Assembly: GCF_018986915.1 (NCBI RefSeq)
Contig: NZ_CP076723.1
Location: 2,761,501 to 2,825,500 of the forward strand
Length of the DNA: 64,000 nt
Direction of reading: 5' to 3'
Origin: Geomonas oryzisoli
GTDB lineage: Bacteria > Desulfobacterota > Desulfuromonadia > Geobacterales > Geobacteraceae
Below are positions 48,972 to 59,059 of the stretch, one piece after another (position 1 is the stretch's first letter; each line of letters begins with the position of its first letter). The notes beneath the pieces are model-generated. The model was not told where the DNA came from. It ran no database searches and saw only the letters and a program-made list of their open reading frames with translations. The translations under genes and the position numbers were made by a program.

Positions 48972-50141
48972 CTACTTGTTCAAGAACTCGCGCCCAAACG
49001 GCGACATCGCGCGCAGGCGGGAGATGATGGGCGGCAACGCTTCGATTACCGCATCGATGTCGTCATCGGTGGTGAACCTGGACAGCGAGAAGCGGATGGA
49101 ACCGTGAGCGCAGGTAAAGGGAACGCCCATGGCGCGCAGCACGTGCGACGGCTCCAGGGAACCGGAGGTGCAGGCGCTGCCGGAAGAGGCGCAGATCCCC
49201 TTCTCGGAGAGCAGCAGCAGGATCCCCTCCCCTTCCACGAACTCCATGGCGATGGAGAGGGTGTTGGGCAGACGCTCGGTGCCGCCGCCGTTGATCCTGG
49301 TGTTCGGGATCAGCGCGGTCAGTTCACGCTCCAGACGGTCGCGCATCTCGCGCACGCGCCCGGCCTCATCCGCCATGTACTGCTCGGCCAGCTGACAGGC
49401 CTTGCCCATGGCGATGATGGAAGCGGTGTTCTCGGTGCCGGCCCTGCGGCCGCGCTCCTGGTGCCCGCCGACCAGCATCGGGCGGAACGGGGTGCCGCGA
49501 CGCACATAGAGAACACCGACGCCCTTGGGGGCGTGCAGCTTGTGCCCGGACAGGGAGAGCATGTCGATGGCGGATTCAGCCATGTTCAGCGGAATCTTTC
49601 CTACCGCCTGCACCGCGTCGGTGTGGAACAGAGCACCCTTCTTCTTGACGATCTTGGCGGCTTCTTCGATCGGGAAGATGACGCCGGTCTCGTTGTTGGC
49701 GTACATGAGCGAGACGATCGCGGTATCTTCGTCGACCAGCCGCTCCAGTTCGCTCAGGTCGAGTTGCCCGTTACCGTCCACGTTCAATTCGGTCACACGG
49801 TAGCCGCGCTTGGAGAGGTTGCGGCACTGGGTCAGCACCGCCGGGTGCTCGACGCGGCTGGTGATGATGTGACGCTTCTCCGGGAAGACTTCCAGCGCCG
49901 AACGGATGGCGGCGTTGTCGCTCTCGGTGCCGCAAGCGGTGAAAACGATCTCGTCCGGCAGGGCGCCCAGAAGCGAGGCGACGCGGGCGCGGGCTTCATC
50001 GACCTTCTTTTGCACCTGCCCACCGAAGAAGTGCATGGAACTCGGGTTGCCATACAGCTCGCAGAAGTAGGGACGCATCTCCTCGAAAACCCGCTCGTCC
50101 ACCTTGGTGGTGGCGTTGTTGTCAAGATAGATCTCTCTCAT
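48972..50141 (-). CDS. nifS: Cysteine desulfurase (NifS/IscS)
   Basis: 389-aa PLP enzyme that provides sulfur for Fe-S clusters. Motifs: YLDNNATTKVDE, RVEHPA (His), ANNETG, SGHKLHAPKG (PLP lysine), persulfide cysteine in SSGSACTSG. AGGAGG with 7-base spacer precedes ATG 50141. Follows nifU with a 4-base overlap. It is separate from the desulfurase domain fused to the molybdoenzyme (35280-38687). The two share the same active-site layout but are clearly different in sequence. Confidence 0.95.
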   Translation of the reverse strand: MREIYLDNNATTKVDERVFEEMRPYFCELYGNPSSMHFFGGQVQKKVDEARARVASLLGALPDEIVFTACGTESDNAAIRSALEVFPEKRHIITSRVEHPAVLTQCRNLSKRGYRVTELNVDGNGQLDLSELERLVDEDTAIVSLMYANNETGVIFPIEEAAKIVKKKGALFHTDAVQAVGKIPLNMAESAIDMLSLSGHKLHAPKGVGVLYVRRGTPFRPMLVGGHQERGRRAGTENTASIIAMGKACQLAEQYMADEAGRVREMRDRLERELTALIPNTRINGGGTERLPNTLSIAMEFVEGEGILLLLSEKGICASSGSACTSGSLEPSHVLRAMGVPFTCAHGSIRFSLSRFTTDDDIDAVIEALPPIISRLRAMSPFGREFLNK

Positions 50142-50998
50142 CCCTGAACCTCCTGTACCGTGATGTCGGGGGAAACCAGTTCGCGCAGCTTCTGCTCGAC
50201 GAACCTGGCGGTGTAGCCGGAGGAGGCGCAACCGGCGCAGGCCTTCCTGAAGGCGACCTGGACGTTGGAGCCGTCGATGTCGATCAGTTCGAGGTCGCCG
50301 CCGTCAGCCCACAGCTGCGGACGCACTTCGTTCTCCAGGGTTTCCTGGATCAGCTGCATCTTCCTGAGGTTGGTCAGTTTCGCCGGCTTCTCGACAGCCG
50401 CCTTCTTCTCTTCGCCCAGCACCTCGGCGATCAGTTCCTTGATCTTCGGGATGCAGCCGCCGCAAGCGCCGCCGGCCTTGGTGAAGTGGGTGACCTGCTC
50501 CGCCGTGGTCAGTTTGTTGGAGGCGATGACCTTCTTCAGGAAAACGTCGGTCAGGCCGAAGCATTTGCAGACCAGCTCACCCTCGCTTTCGACATGGTCA
50601 TGGCCGTGGCCGTGTGCCGGCGCCTCGACGCCGCGATACTTGGCGATGGCGACTTCCAGCGCCTCCTGCCCCATGACCGAGCAGTGCATCTTCTCTTCGG
50701 GAAGCCCGCCCAGGAAATCGGCGATCTGCTGGTTGGTGATCTCGAGAGCCTCGTCCAGTGTCTTGCCCTTCACCATCTCGGTCAGAGCCGAAGACGAAGC
50801 GATGGCGCTGCCGCAGCCGAAGGTCTGGAATTTGGCGTCGACGATGCGCTCTTTGTTCTCGTCCAGCTTTATAAACAGCTTAAGGGCATCGCCGCAGGCC
50901 AGGCTGCCAACCTCGCCGACCGCATCAGCATCCGTTATCTCGCCCACGTTCCTGGGGTTGAGGAAATGTTCTTTTACTTTATCGGTGTAGTCCCACAT
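50138..50998 (-). CDS. nifU: Three-domain Fe-S scaffold protein (NifU)
   Basis: 286 aa in the full NifU layout. The IscU-like domain has C35, C62 and C106. The central BFD-like domain has CKCFG and CGGC and holds a 2Fe-2S cluster. The C-terminal Nfu domain (about 215-286) carries CAGC. It builds and hands on Fe-S clusters. A His-rich linker (HGHGHDH) joins the first two domains. The pairing nifU-nifS without iscR/hscAB fits the NIF-type system used by many anaerobes for general cluster assembly. Confidence 0.95.
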   Translation of the reverse strand: MWDYTDKVKEHFLNPRNVGEITDADAVGEVGSLACGDALKLFIKLDENKERIVDAKFQTFGCGSAIASSSALTEMVKGKTLDEALEITNQQIADFLGGLPEEKMHCSVMGQEALEVAIAKYRGVEAPAHGHGHDHVESEGELVCKCFGLTDVFLKKVIASNKLTTAEQVTHFTKAGGACGGCIPKIKELIAEVLGEEKKAAVEKPAKLTNLRKMQLIQETLENEVRPQLWADGGDLELIDIDGSNVQVAFRKACAGCASSGYTARFVEQKLRELVSPDITVQEVQG

Positions 50999-51482
50999 AG
51001 ACCCTCCCTTCTAATTAGTCCGGTTATCATAGCGCAAAGCTTGCGAAAAGAACAACCCCTAAACGACCACAATTCACAGCGGCGTGGTAGGGTACTTGGA
51101 ATTACCTAACGTTTCCAGCAGGAACTGCAATTCCCGCTCCGCTTCAAGCCTCTTTCGGGCGAAGGGCAATGGCGAAGCGATAACTGCGGGAATATCCGAA
51201 AGAAGTTCTGCTGCGCGAGTGAGCGACTATTGCCGCCGCTTCCTCCACTGTGCCGATAACGTGACCGCCGACTGCCACACAAAAGAGCATCTGTAATAAA
51301 ATGGGACGCAGTCGCCGGCAGGTTGGAAGCCCTGCGCGACAACTGCGTCCCGGTGGATCAGGATGAGGGGACTGGCTCCGCCAGGTGCCTGTCCCCTTTG
51401 TTTGCGGAAGTAAGTTGAGCAGAAAGGAGCGTTCCGCTAAAGGGACAGGCACCTGACGGAGCCAGTCCCTTCTGCATTGCTG
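50999..51482. other. Non-coding gap with family E repeat pair
   Basis: About 480 bases between nifU and the phosphohexomutase. Contains inverted copies of a 'gggacaggcacctggcggagccagtccc' element (51366-51402 and 51438-51471). A minus-strand reading with ATG at 51290 gives 48 residues up to about 51144, but it has no ribosome site and no recognisable family, so I do not call it. Confidence 0.5.
51362..51475. repeat. Family E inverted repeat pair ('ggctccgtcaggtgcctgtccc')
   Basis: Arms at 51366-51402 and 51438-51471. Each arm is itself a hairpin (GGGAC ... GTCCC). The right arm lies just after the phosphohexomutase stop and may double as its terminator. The element recurs at 55494-55566. Confidence 0.65.
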
Positions 51483-52907
51483 TTACCCCTTGCCCAGAAT
51501 GAACTCGCGGCCGGCGTCCACCAGCGCCTGCAGACGCTCCTCGCTGGACGCCTCGCAGTACAGGCGCACCACCGGCTCGGTCCCCGATTTGCGGAACAGC
51601 AGCCAACTGCCGTCCTGGAGGATGAATTTGTTCCCGTCGACGGTGATCTTCTCCTTGACCGGCTCTCCCGCGAAGCTCGCGGGCGTGGCGGCGATCCGCT
51701 CGGGGAAGATCTCTTCCAGTTCCGGAGAAAGGGTGAGGTTGACCCTCTTGGTGAGGTAGCGGCCGACCTTGCTGTAGAGACGCTCCAACAGCGCCTTGAC
51801 CGGCATCCCTTCTCGGGCCACCATCTCGGCGACCAGCAGGCAGGCGAGGATGCCGTCCTTCTCCGGGACGTGCCCCTTGATGGTAAGCCCGGCGCTCTCT
51901 TCGCCGCCGATGATGATCTTGTCCTGGGCGATCAACTCGCCGATGAACTTGAAACCGACGGGCGTCTCGTAAACCTTGATATCGTGCATCTTGGCGACAG
52001 CGTCCACCAGGTGCGACGTGGCGACCGAACGCCCGACGCCCCCCTTCATCCCCTTGACCCGGACCAGGTAGTCAAGCAGCAGCGCAATGATGTAGTTCGG
52101 CTCGATGAAGGTACCGTCGCCGTCCACGATGCCGAAGCGGTCCGCGTCACCGTCGGTGGCGATGCCGAGAGCTATCTCCGGGTCCTGCTGTACCAGCTTG
52201 ATGAAATCCTGGATGTATTTCTCGCTCGGTTCCGGAGGGAAGCCGCCGAAGTACGGGTCGCGGTTGGCGTTCATCTGCACCACGTTCACCCCGTGCGCCT
52301 TGAGCGGTTCGGCGAGATAGCCGCGTGCGGTTCCGTAGAGCGGGTTGACGGCGATGGTGCCCAGTTTGGCGATGGCTGCGAAATCAACCTTCTTGGCCAA
52401 GTCGTTAAGGTAGTCCTGCATCGGGTCGATCTCGACCAGGAGTCCCTTCTTCACGGCCTCATCGATGGAGCACTCGTTGTAGCAGATCTCCCCCAGCATC
52501 TCGTTGGCGCGGCGTTCGATGTCGTTGGTGGTCTGCGGCAGTGCGGGCCCGCCCCAGGAGGGAGAGAACTTGATGCCGTTATACTCGGGGGGGTTGTGGC
52601 TGGCAGTGAAGTTGATGGCGCCGGCGGCCCCGCGGCGCAGGATCTCGAAAGAGATGACGGGGGTGGGAGTGTCGCGGACACAGAGGAAGGTGGTGATGCC
52701 CGAGCCGGTCAGGACGCGGGCCGCCTCACGTGCGAAGGCCTCGCCCATGAAGCGCGAATCGTACCCGACGATAATTCCCTTGCTCCCCTCGCCGTTACTC
52801 TTAACGTGGTCGGCGATGGCTTGGGTCACTACTTTGACATTCTCAAAGATGAAATCTTCACACAAGATGCCGCGCCAGCCCGAAGTGCCGAAAGTAATCC
52901 GCTGCAT
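51483..52907 (-). CDS. Phosphoglucomutase/phosphomannomutase family protein
   Basis: 474-aa alpha-D-phosphohexomutase. The phosphoserine is S103 in TASHNPP; metal loop DGDADR near 247; sugar loop GGEESAG; phosphate loop FRKSGTEP near the C-terminus. All active-site motifs are present. Glucosamine, glucose and mannose phosphates are possible substrates; GEESAG favours glucose/mannose over glucosamine. It feeds polysaccharide and lipopolysaccharide precursors. Confidence 0.9.
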   Translation of the reverse strand: MQRITFGTSGWRGILCEDFIFENVKVVTQAIADHVKSNGEGSKGIIVGYDSRFMGEAFAREAARVLTGSGITTFLCVRDTPTPVISFEILRRGAAGAINFTASHNPPEYNGIKFSPSWGGPALPQTTNDIERRANEMLGEICYNECSIDEAVKKGLLVEIDPMQDYLNDLAKKVDFAAIAKLGTIAVNPLYGTARGYLAEPLKAHGVNVVQMNANRDPYFGGFPPEPSEKYIQDFIKLVQQDPEIALGIATDGDADRFGIVDGDGTFIEPNYIIALLLDYLVRVKGMKGGVGRSVATSHLVDAVAKMHDIKVYETPVGFKFIGELIAQDKIIIGGEESAGLTIKGHVPEKDGILACLLVAEMVAREGMPVKALLERLYSKVGRYLTKRVNLTLSPELEEIFPERIAATPASFAGEPVKEKITVDGNKFILQDGSWLLFRKSGTEPVVRLYCEASSEERLQALVDAGREFILGKG

Positions 52908-53069
52908 AATCCCTCCAGGAGAATCGATAGTAAGGTCACCTCGATCTGGCAGATCCCCCGTCTGTGATCATAACCTATCGAAAACAGGAGTACAAGGTGG
53001 CCCGATAAAATAATTACTAGAGATTAATCGAGACCTCATGTAGAGTCAAGTTTTAGCGAAAAAAGTGGG

Positions 53070-53099
53070 TTGACATTTTTCTTTCGAAATTGGTAGAGT
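53070..53099 (+). promoter_or_regulatory. Sigma-70-type promoter of the PxxKW gene
   Basis: TTGACA (53070-53075), 18-base spacer, TAGAGT (53094-53099). The gene's ATG lies 45 bases downstream, with GGAGG between. Confidence 0.7.
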
Positions 53100-53143
53100 G
53101 TTCTCTATCAACCGATTACGAAGCAATTGAGGAGGCTTTAAAC

Positions 53144-53437
53144 ATGCAATGTCAAACCGTACTTCCTGGTGCCGAGTGCACTTTCTGGGGTAAACAGGGT
53201 TGTGTATTCACCGAAGGTTCCTGCCAGCTGATCGTGGAGAACTGCGAAGGCTGTGACAGGATCGTAGACGGCTCCATCGGGAAGGTTTGCAGCGCATACC
53301 CGGCTCCCGAGAAGAAGTGGGTCGGCGGTATCTGCAACTTCGCTACCCACGTCAAGGTCGAACTGAAGACCGACGACGCCAAGATCAACCCGCTCAAAGC
53401 TTCCAAGAAAGCCGCGGGCGCCAAGAAGAAGAAGTAG
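53144..53437 (+). CDS. PxxKW family cysteine-rich protein
   Basis: 97-aa small protein with eight cysteines (C3, C12, C20, C27, C34, C37, C49, C64) and the signature PEKKW (55-59), followed by GGICNFATHV and a Lys-rich tail. This matches the PxxKW family that I recall from deltaproteobacteria and related anaerobes. The function is unknown; the cysteine pattern suggests metal or Fe-S binding. A strong promoter and GGAGG upstream, and a strong terminator downstream, suggest an abundant monocistronic transcript. Confidence 0.85.
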   Translation: MQCQTVLPGAECTFWGKQGCVFTEGSCQLIVENCEGCDRIVDGSIGKVCSAYPAPEKKWVGGICNFATHVKVELKTDDAKINPLKASKKAAGAKKKK

Positions 53438-53462
53438 TACCCACCGTTATTTGCTGTACCCT

Positions 53463-53498
53463 AAAAAGGGAGGACCCAGGTCCTCCCTTTTTTTTACC
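53463..53498 (+). terminator. Rho-independent terminator after PxxKW gene
   Basis: AAAGGGAGGAC/GTCCTCCCTTT stem with 4-base loop followed by a run of T residues, about 25 bases after the stop. Confidence 0.9.
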
Positions 53499-53524
53499 TA
53501 CAATTCCAGATTTGGAGGTGCCCG

Positions 53525-53983
53525 ATGCCTTTCGACTTCCTGGCCTGCCCCGCCTGCGGGGCCAAGGTGAAACAGTACAAGAATCCGCTGCCGACTGTGG
53601 ACGTGATCGTCGAGCTCCCGGAAGGGATCGTGCTGATCGAGCGCAAGAACGATCCGCTCGGCTGGGCCATCCCGGGCGGCTTCGTCGACTACGGCGAATC
53701 ACTGGAGCATGCGGCAGTGCGGGAGATACAGGAAGAGATTTCGGTAGAGTTGGCAGAGAAGGATTTGAGGCTGCTGGGCTGCTACTCCGATCCCGCCCGC
53801 GACAAGCGCAGCCATAACATTTCGACCGTCTACGTCGCCAAGGCCACCGGCACGCCCAAAGCCGGGGACGATGCGGCCGCCTTCGCCATTTTCCCCATCG
53901 ACGCCCTACCCGAACCGCTCTGTTTTGACCACGGACGGATTCTGTCCGACTACCGCAGCAGGAAAGAGGCGGGAGAGATCTAA
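53525..53983 (+). CDS. NUDIX hydrolase
   Basis: 152-aa hydrolase with the Nudix box beginning [13 protein letters not shown] (about 51) and completed by REIQEE. N-terminal CPAC suggests a degenerate zinc ribbon. It cleaves a nucleoside diphosphate linked to another moiety; the substrate cannot be told. GGAGG precedes the ATG. The 61-bp repeat array begins 16 bases after its stop. Confidence 0.9.
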   Translation: MPFDFLACPACGAKVKQYKNPLPTVDVIVELPEGIVLIERKNDPLGWAIPGGFVDYGESLEHAAVREIQEEISVELAEKDLRLLGCYSDPARDKRSHNISTVYVAKATGTPKAGDDAAAFAIFPIDALPEPLCFDHGRILSDYRSRKEAGEI

Positions 53984-53999
53984 AATAGGAAGTAGCTGT

Positions 54000-54510
54000 C
54001 GGAGAGGCGGTTGAATTCCCAAAAGCGATGCTCAAAAGAAAAAAGTACGGGGCAAATGCATCGGAAGCGCGTTCAAAAACATTAAAATTGAAGTCGAACT
54101 CCAAAAAAAATGCGACAACTTCGAAAACCAGGCGTTGAATTGCAAAAACAAAAGTTTAAACGCAAAAATAATTGCGACAACGTCACGGACCGACGTCTTA
54201 ACTTCAAAAAAAAGAAGTTGAGCACCGAAAAGTTTTGCTTAACTTCAAAAAGTGCGCGTTAAGTTCCGAAATGAATGTTTAAACGATTAAAAAGTTGCGA
54301 AAACTTCTCGGACCTGTGTTCAACTTCCAAAAATAAAAGTTAAGCCCGAAAAAAAATTGCTTAACTTCTAAAAGCGCGCGTTAAGTTCCGAAATGAATGT
54401 TTCAAACAAAAAAAACGTGTGAAAACTTTTCGGAGCGGCGTTTAACTTCAAAAAAAAGAAGTTGAGCACCCAAAAGATCCGCTCAACTTCTAAAACTGCA
54501 TCTTGCCTTC
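54000..54510. repeat. Array of about eight degenerate ~61-bp repeats, AT-rich
   Basis: Units begin at about 54000, 54061, 54122, 54186, 54247, 54308, 54369 and 54431, with a period of 61 bases (64 in one). Pairs of units give a better period of 122. Each unit contains forms of 'gcgttTAACTTCaaaa', 'aaaaGAAGTTgagcacc' and 'ttgcgaaAACTTC', so TAACTTC/GAAGTTNA arms recur in both orientations. The stretch is far more AT-rich than the rest of the window and contains no gene of note. It lies downstream of the NUDIX gene and downstream (3') of mqnA on the other strand. Confidence 0.8.
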
Positions 54511-54525
54511 GCCTTCCCCCTCCTA

Positions 54526-55347
54526 CTACTCAAAAAACCGCAGCTCCGGCAGGCTCGGAATGAGCCCCATCTCGAAGGCGTGACGGAAGAACAGCCGCGC
54601 GCCTTCGAGGTGCGCGTCGGTCAGCTCGTATGAGATGGTCTGCCAGTAATCGACCAGCGCCTCCTCGCTCAGCCAGGCGCGCTCCTCGCACTGCGCGGCG
54701 ATCTCGGCATAGCTCGCGTAGGCGAGTTTCTTGGCCGCCACCAGGTCGTGGGCGAGTGCCGCCAGTTCGGCACGTTTCTCGCGCGCCGCCTCGCGCCGCA
54801 CGATCCAGAGGGCGAAGACGAAGGGGAGCCCGGTGAACTCGTGCCACAGCGCGCCAAGGTCGTAGCAGAAGAACCCGGAACCGGAGGCGGCCCCTTTCAG
54901 GGCGGCGTCGCCGATCAGCAGCAGGCCGGGATACCGCTCCAGCGCCTGGGCAAGCGGCAGCGTCGTACGCTCGAAACTGTTATGGAAGCCGAACTTCCGG
55001 TCCAGCAACACCTTCAGCAGGTTTACGGAGGTGTCGGACTCGGCAGTGAGTCCGATGGCGGCACCGTCCAGTTCCTCGACCGGGACCCGGGAGAAGAGGA
55101 ATACGCTCTTCACGGCACCGATGGCGCTGATGGAGAGCTCCGGCAGCAGGCAGTACTGCTCGTGCGCCATGGCGTATTCGATGGAGGAGGAAGGGCTGAG
55201 GTCAATCTCGCCTGCCCGCAGCATGGCGTTCAGTCGTGCCGGCACACCGTCGACGAATCGGTAGCCGGTACAGTCGAAATGGGAAGCGAGAGCGGTGAAG
55301 ATGGGGGTGCAGTTCGCGTACTTGATGTGTCCTATATTGATGGTCAC
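54526..55347 (-). CDS. mqnA: Chorismate dehydratase (MqnA)
   Basis: First enzyme of the futalosine route to menaquinone; converts chorismate to 3-enolpyruvyl-benzoate. The 273-aa periplasmic-binding-like fold begins INIGHIKYANCTPIFTAL, with VPARLNAML, SPSSSIEYA and the SDTSVNLLKVLL segment. The length and motifs fit MqnA rather than MqnD. Chorismate comes from the aro genes further downstream in this window. Confidence 0.92.
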   Translation of the reverse strand: MTINIGHIKYANCTPIFTALASHFDCTGYRFVDGVPARLNAMLRAGEIDLSPSSSIEYAMAHEQYCLLPELSISAIGAVKSVFLFSRVPVEELDGAAIGLTAESDTSVNLLKVLLDRKFGFHNSFERTTLPLAQALERYPGLLLIGDAALKGAASGSGFFCYDLGALWHEFTGLPFVFALWIVRREAAREKRAELAALAHDLVAAKKLAYASYAEIAAQCEERAWLSEEALVDYWQTISYELTDAHLEGARLFFRHAFEMGLIPSLPELRFFE

Positions 55348-55374
55348 GGCAAAACTCCGGGATATAAGGCTGAC

Positions 55375-55566
55375 CTATCGCTCCCCCCTTTGCGAAGGGG
55401 GGCCGGGGGGGATTTGCCTCTCTACAACCGAAAGCAAATCCCCCTAAATCCCCCTTCGCAAAGGGGGACTTTTGGATCGCTAACCAAAGGGGAGAGGAAC
55501 CTGGCGGAGCCAGCCCTTTCAAACAAAACCAGGGGGACAGACACCTGGCGGAGCCAGTCCCCTCGC
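55375..55566. repeat. Family D inverted pair and family E elements between mqnA and gcvH
   Basis: 'cccccctttgcgaaggggggc' (55381-55402) and 'aaatcccccttcgcaaagggggactttt' (55445-55472) are family D arms; 'ggaacctggcggagccagccc' (55497-55517) and 'gggggacagacacctggcggagccagtccc' (55530-55560) are family E. This fills the 280-base gap together with the terminator that follows. Confidence 0.7.
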
Positions 55567-55570
55567 AAAG

Positions 55571-55599
55571 GAAAAAGGCGAGAGGAACTCTCGCCTTTT
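55571..55599 (-). terminator. Rho-independent terminator of the acc/gcvH transcript
   Basis: 12-bp stem AAAAGGCGAGAG/CTCTCGCCTTTT with 3-base loop. On the minus strand the stem ends in a T-run (TTTTTCC), 26 bases after the gcvH stop. Confidence 0.85.
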
Positions 55600-55624
55600 C
55601 AGGTATATCTCAAGCAAGTAACGG

Positions 55625-56014
55625 TTATTCTTCGGAAACGGAGACGGTGTCCTCGTACAGCTCGGCGGACATGAGCAGGTTAAGCTCCTCCGGGTCGGCC
55701 ATCTCTATGACCACCAGCCAGCCGCCGTCGTAGGGATCGTCGTTGACGAACTCCGGTGCGGTGCCCAGTTCGGTGTTCACCTCGAGCACGGTGCCGGAAA
55801 GCGGCGCGTAGAGGTCGGCCACGGTCTTCCTGGCTTCGATGGAGCCGAAGGAATCGTCCTGCTCCAGCTCGTCCCCCGGCTCCGGGAGCTCGACGGAGGT
55901 GACGTTGCCCAGTTCCACCTGTGCGTAGTCGGTGACACCGATAACGGCGCGATCACCTTCGACGCGGACCCACAGATGCTCTTTGCTGTACTTTAGCTCG
56001 TCTGGAAAGTCCAT
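55625..56014 (-). CDS. gcvH: Glycine cleavage system H protein (GcvH)
   Basis: 129-aa lipoyl carrier protein. The lipoylation lysine is K63 in EARKTVADL, which aligns with ESVKAASDL in typical GcvH, with VTDYAQVELGN and GTVLEVN around it. It shuttles the aminomethyl group between P, T and L proteins, and in some bacteria serves as the start for lipoate transfer. The gene directly follows accC (3 bases between) and is not near gcvT or gcvP, so its role here may be linked to lipoylation or acyl metabolism. Confidence 0.88.
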   Translation of the reverse strand: MDFPDELKYSKEHLWVRVEGDRAVIGVTDYAQVELGNVTSVELPEPGDELEQDDSFGSIEARKTVADLYAPLSGTVLEVNTELGTAPEFVNDDPYDGGWLVVIEMADPEELNLLMSAELYEDTVSVSEE

Positions 56015-56017
56015 AGC

Positions 56018-57358
<1,341 letters not shown>

Positions 57359-57373
57359 GATGTCTCCGAAAAA

Positions 57374-57409
57374 CAGGTTGAGGTTGAGCTTAATCTTTAT
57401 CTCAACCTG
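57374..57409. promoter_or_regulatory. Inverted repeat in the accB-accC spacer
   Basis: Perfect 9-bp arms CAGGTTGAG (57374-57382) and CTCAACCTG (57401-57409) with an 18-base AT-rich loop. It starts three bases after the accB stop on the minus strand and ends 16 bases before accC. It may tune the accC:accB ratio or stabilise the mRNA. Confidence 0.45.
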
Positions 57410-57411
57410 TC

Positions 57412-57894
57412 TTAAAGCTTCTCCACCACGAACAGGGCGTCGCCGTACTCGACCGGCTGCGCGTTCTCCTTGCAGATCTTCACGATCTTGCACTTGAACT
57501 CGGCCTCGATTTCGTTCATGAGCTTCATCGCCTCGACGATGCAGAGGACCTGCCCCTTCTCGACGATCTGGCCGACTTCCACGAAGGGAGCGGCGTCCGG
57601 AGCCGGAGCGCGGTAGAAGGTGCCGACGATGGGGGAGGTGATCACATCGCCCTGCTCTTTCTCGGCAGCAGCCGGAGCGGCTGCGGCGGCGGGAGCGACA
57701 GCCGCAGCTGCGGTGGCGGCGACGGGAGCGGCCGGAGCGTACTGGTAGGCGACGGGCGCCTGCACCTGGAACGGAGCGGCGCTGTTGCAGCCCCTCTTGA
57801 TGACTACCTTGTCATCTGCGTTCTCCAGCTCGAACTCGGTGATGTCAGTCTCCGTTACCATCTTGATCAGCATCTTCAGGTCTTTTATATCCAC
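57412..57894 (-). CDS. accB: Biotin carboxyl carrier protein (AccB)
   Basis: 160 aa: N-terminal helical part ([16 protein letters not shown]), Ala/Pro-rich flexible linker (about 50-80) and C-terminal biotinyl domain with the biotinylated lysine K124 in EAMKLMNE. The start codon is GTG at 57894, with AAGGAG six bases upstream. It is the carrier for the AccC and transcarboxylase steps of fatty-acid synthesis. In many bacteria efp lies between pepP and accB; none is present in the 76-base gap here. Confidence 0.94.
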   Translation of the reverse strand: MDIKDLKMLIKMVTETDITEFELENADDKVVIKRGCNSAAPFQVQAPVAYQYAPAAPVAATAAAAVAPAAAAAPAAAEKEQGDVITSPIVGTFYRAPAPDAAPFVEVGQIVEKGQVLCIVEAMKLMNEIEAEFKCKIVKICKENAQPVEYGDALFVVEKL

Positions 57895-57970
57895 ATCATT
57901 CTCCTTTTCTTAACTTTATTGCATGGTTAAAGGCCTACCGATCGACGCCGGACAGGCCCGCCTAAAACTC

Positions 57971-59038
57971 TCAGAGGATCATCAATTCCTTGGGGACCCT
58001 GGTGATGGGCCGGCAGCAGTTCTGCTCGACCACCACGGTGTCCTCGATGCGGACACCACCCCACCCGGGGATGTAGATCCCGGGTTCGATGGTGAACACC
58101 ATCCCCTCCTGGATCACGTGCTTGCTCCGCGGCGACGCCGTGGGGTGCTCATGGATGTCGATGCCGACGCCATGCCCCAAGCCGTGCCCGAAATACTCGC
58201 CGTACCCCTTCGCGCCGATGTAGTCACGCGCCTTGGCGTCCAGGTCTCGGAAACTCAGCCCCGGATGTACGGCTTCGAGGGCCGCACGCTGTGCCGTAAG
58301 GACCGTCTCGTACACCTCGCGCTGCTTCGCGTCGGGCTGCCCCAGACACACCGTCACCGTCTCGTCCGAGCAGTAGCCGCGGTAGATGGCACCGTAGTCG
58401 ATGGTGACCAGTTCTCCAGCCACCAGCTTCTTCTCGGAAGCGCGGCCATGCGGCAGCGCGCCGCGCTCGCCGGAGGCCACTATGAAGTCGAACGACTTCC
58501 CTTCCGCTCCCCTCTCCCGCATGGCGACTTCCAGCATCCAGGCCACTTCGCTTTCGGTCATCCCGGGCTTCAGGCGCGCCGCCGTCTCCAGCAGCGCTTC
58601 CGAGGCGATCGCCGCCACGCGCTCGAGGATCTCCAGTTCGCCGGCGTCCTTCACCGTCCTCAGGCCGACCATCTCCGTGTCGGCGGAGAGGTACTCGATC
58701 TCCGGGGTCCTGGCGCAAAGCTCCTGGTAGAAAGCGACTGTGGTGGAGCCGGCTTCGAAGGCCACCCTGGCCGCGCCGCTTTGCTGCAGCAATTCGACCA
58801 GCGTATCCATCCGGTTGGAGAACTCGATAACCTTCGCGCCCGTGACCTCGGCGCCAGCCTGTGAGGTGTAACGGGAGTCGGTGAGAAACCACCCGTCGTC
58901 TGGAGAGAGTAGCAGCAGCCCTTCGCTGCCGGTGAAGCCGGCGAGGTACCGGATGTTGCTCAGATTGAGAACCAGCAACAGATCGGCATCCAGACGTTTC
59001 AGGCATTCTCGGGCCGCAAGGATTCTGTTACCTATCAT
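57971..59038 (-). CDS. M24-family aminopeptidase (Xaa-Pro peptidase)
   Basis: 355-aa metallopeptidase. N-terminal creatinase-like domain (to about 130), then the catalytic pita-bread domain with the metal ligands Asp (TIDYGAIYRGYCSDE), His (GHGLGHGVGIDIHE), Glu (FTIEPGIY) and Glu (VRIEDTV). It removes N-terminal residues preceding proline. Typical operon partner of aroQ and accB. Confidence 0.9.
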   Translation of the reverse strand: MIGNRILAARECLKRLDADLLLVLNLSNIRYLAGFTGSEGLLLLSPDDGWFLTDSRYTSQAGAEVTGAKVIEFSNRMDTLVELLQQSGAARVAFEAGSTTVAFYQELCARTPEIEYLSADTEMVGLRTVKDAGELEILERVAAIASEALLETAARLKPGMTESEVAWMLEVAMRERGAEGKSFDFIVASGERGALPHGRASEKKLVAGELVTIDYGAIYRGYCSDETVTVCLGQPDAKQREVYETVLTAQRAALEAVHPGLSFRDLDAKARDYIGAKGYGEYFGHGLGHGVGIDIHEHPTASPRSKHVIQEGMVFTIEPGIYIPGWGGVRIEDTVVVEQNCCRPITRVPKELMIL

Positions 59039-59059
59039 AATTCCGCCCGTATGACAATC

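Noticed and set aside
51144-51290. Minus-strand reading frame of about 48 codons between nifU and the phosphohexomutase gene
   Set aside because: No ribosome site and no family recognised; the upstream part of the same frame runs through the family E repeat.
54000-54510. Replication origin iterons
   Set aside because: No dnaA, parAB or DnaA-box pattern was seen nearby, and the unit is much longer than typical iterons. I leave the function open.
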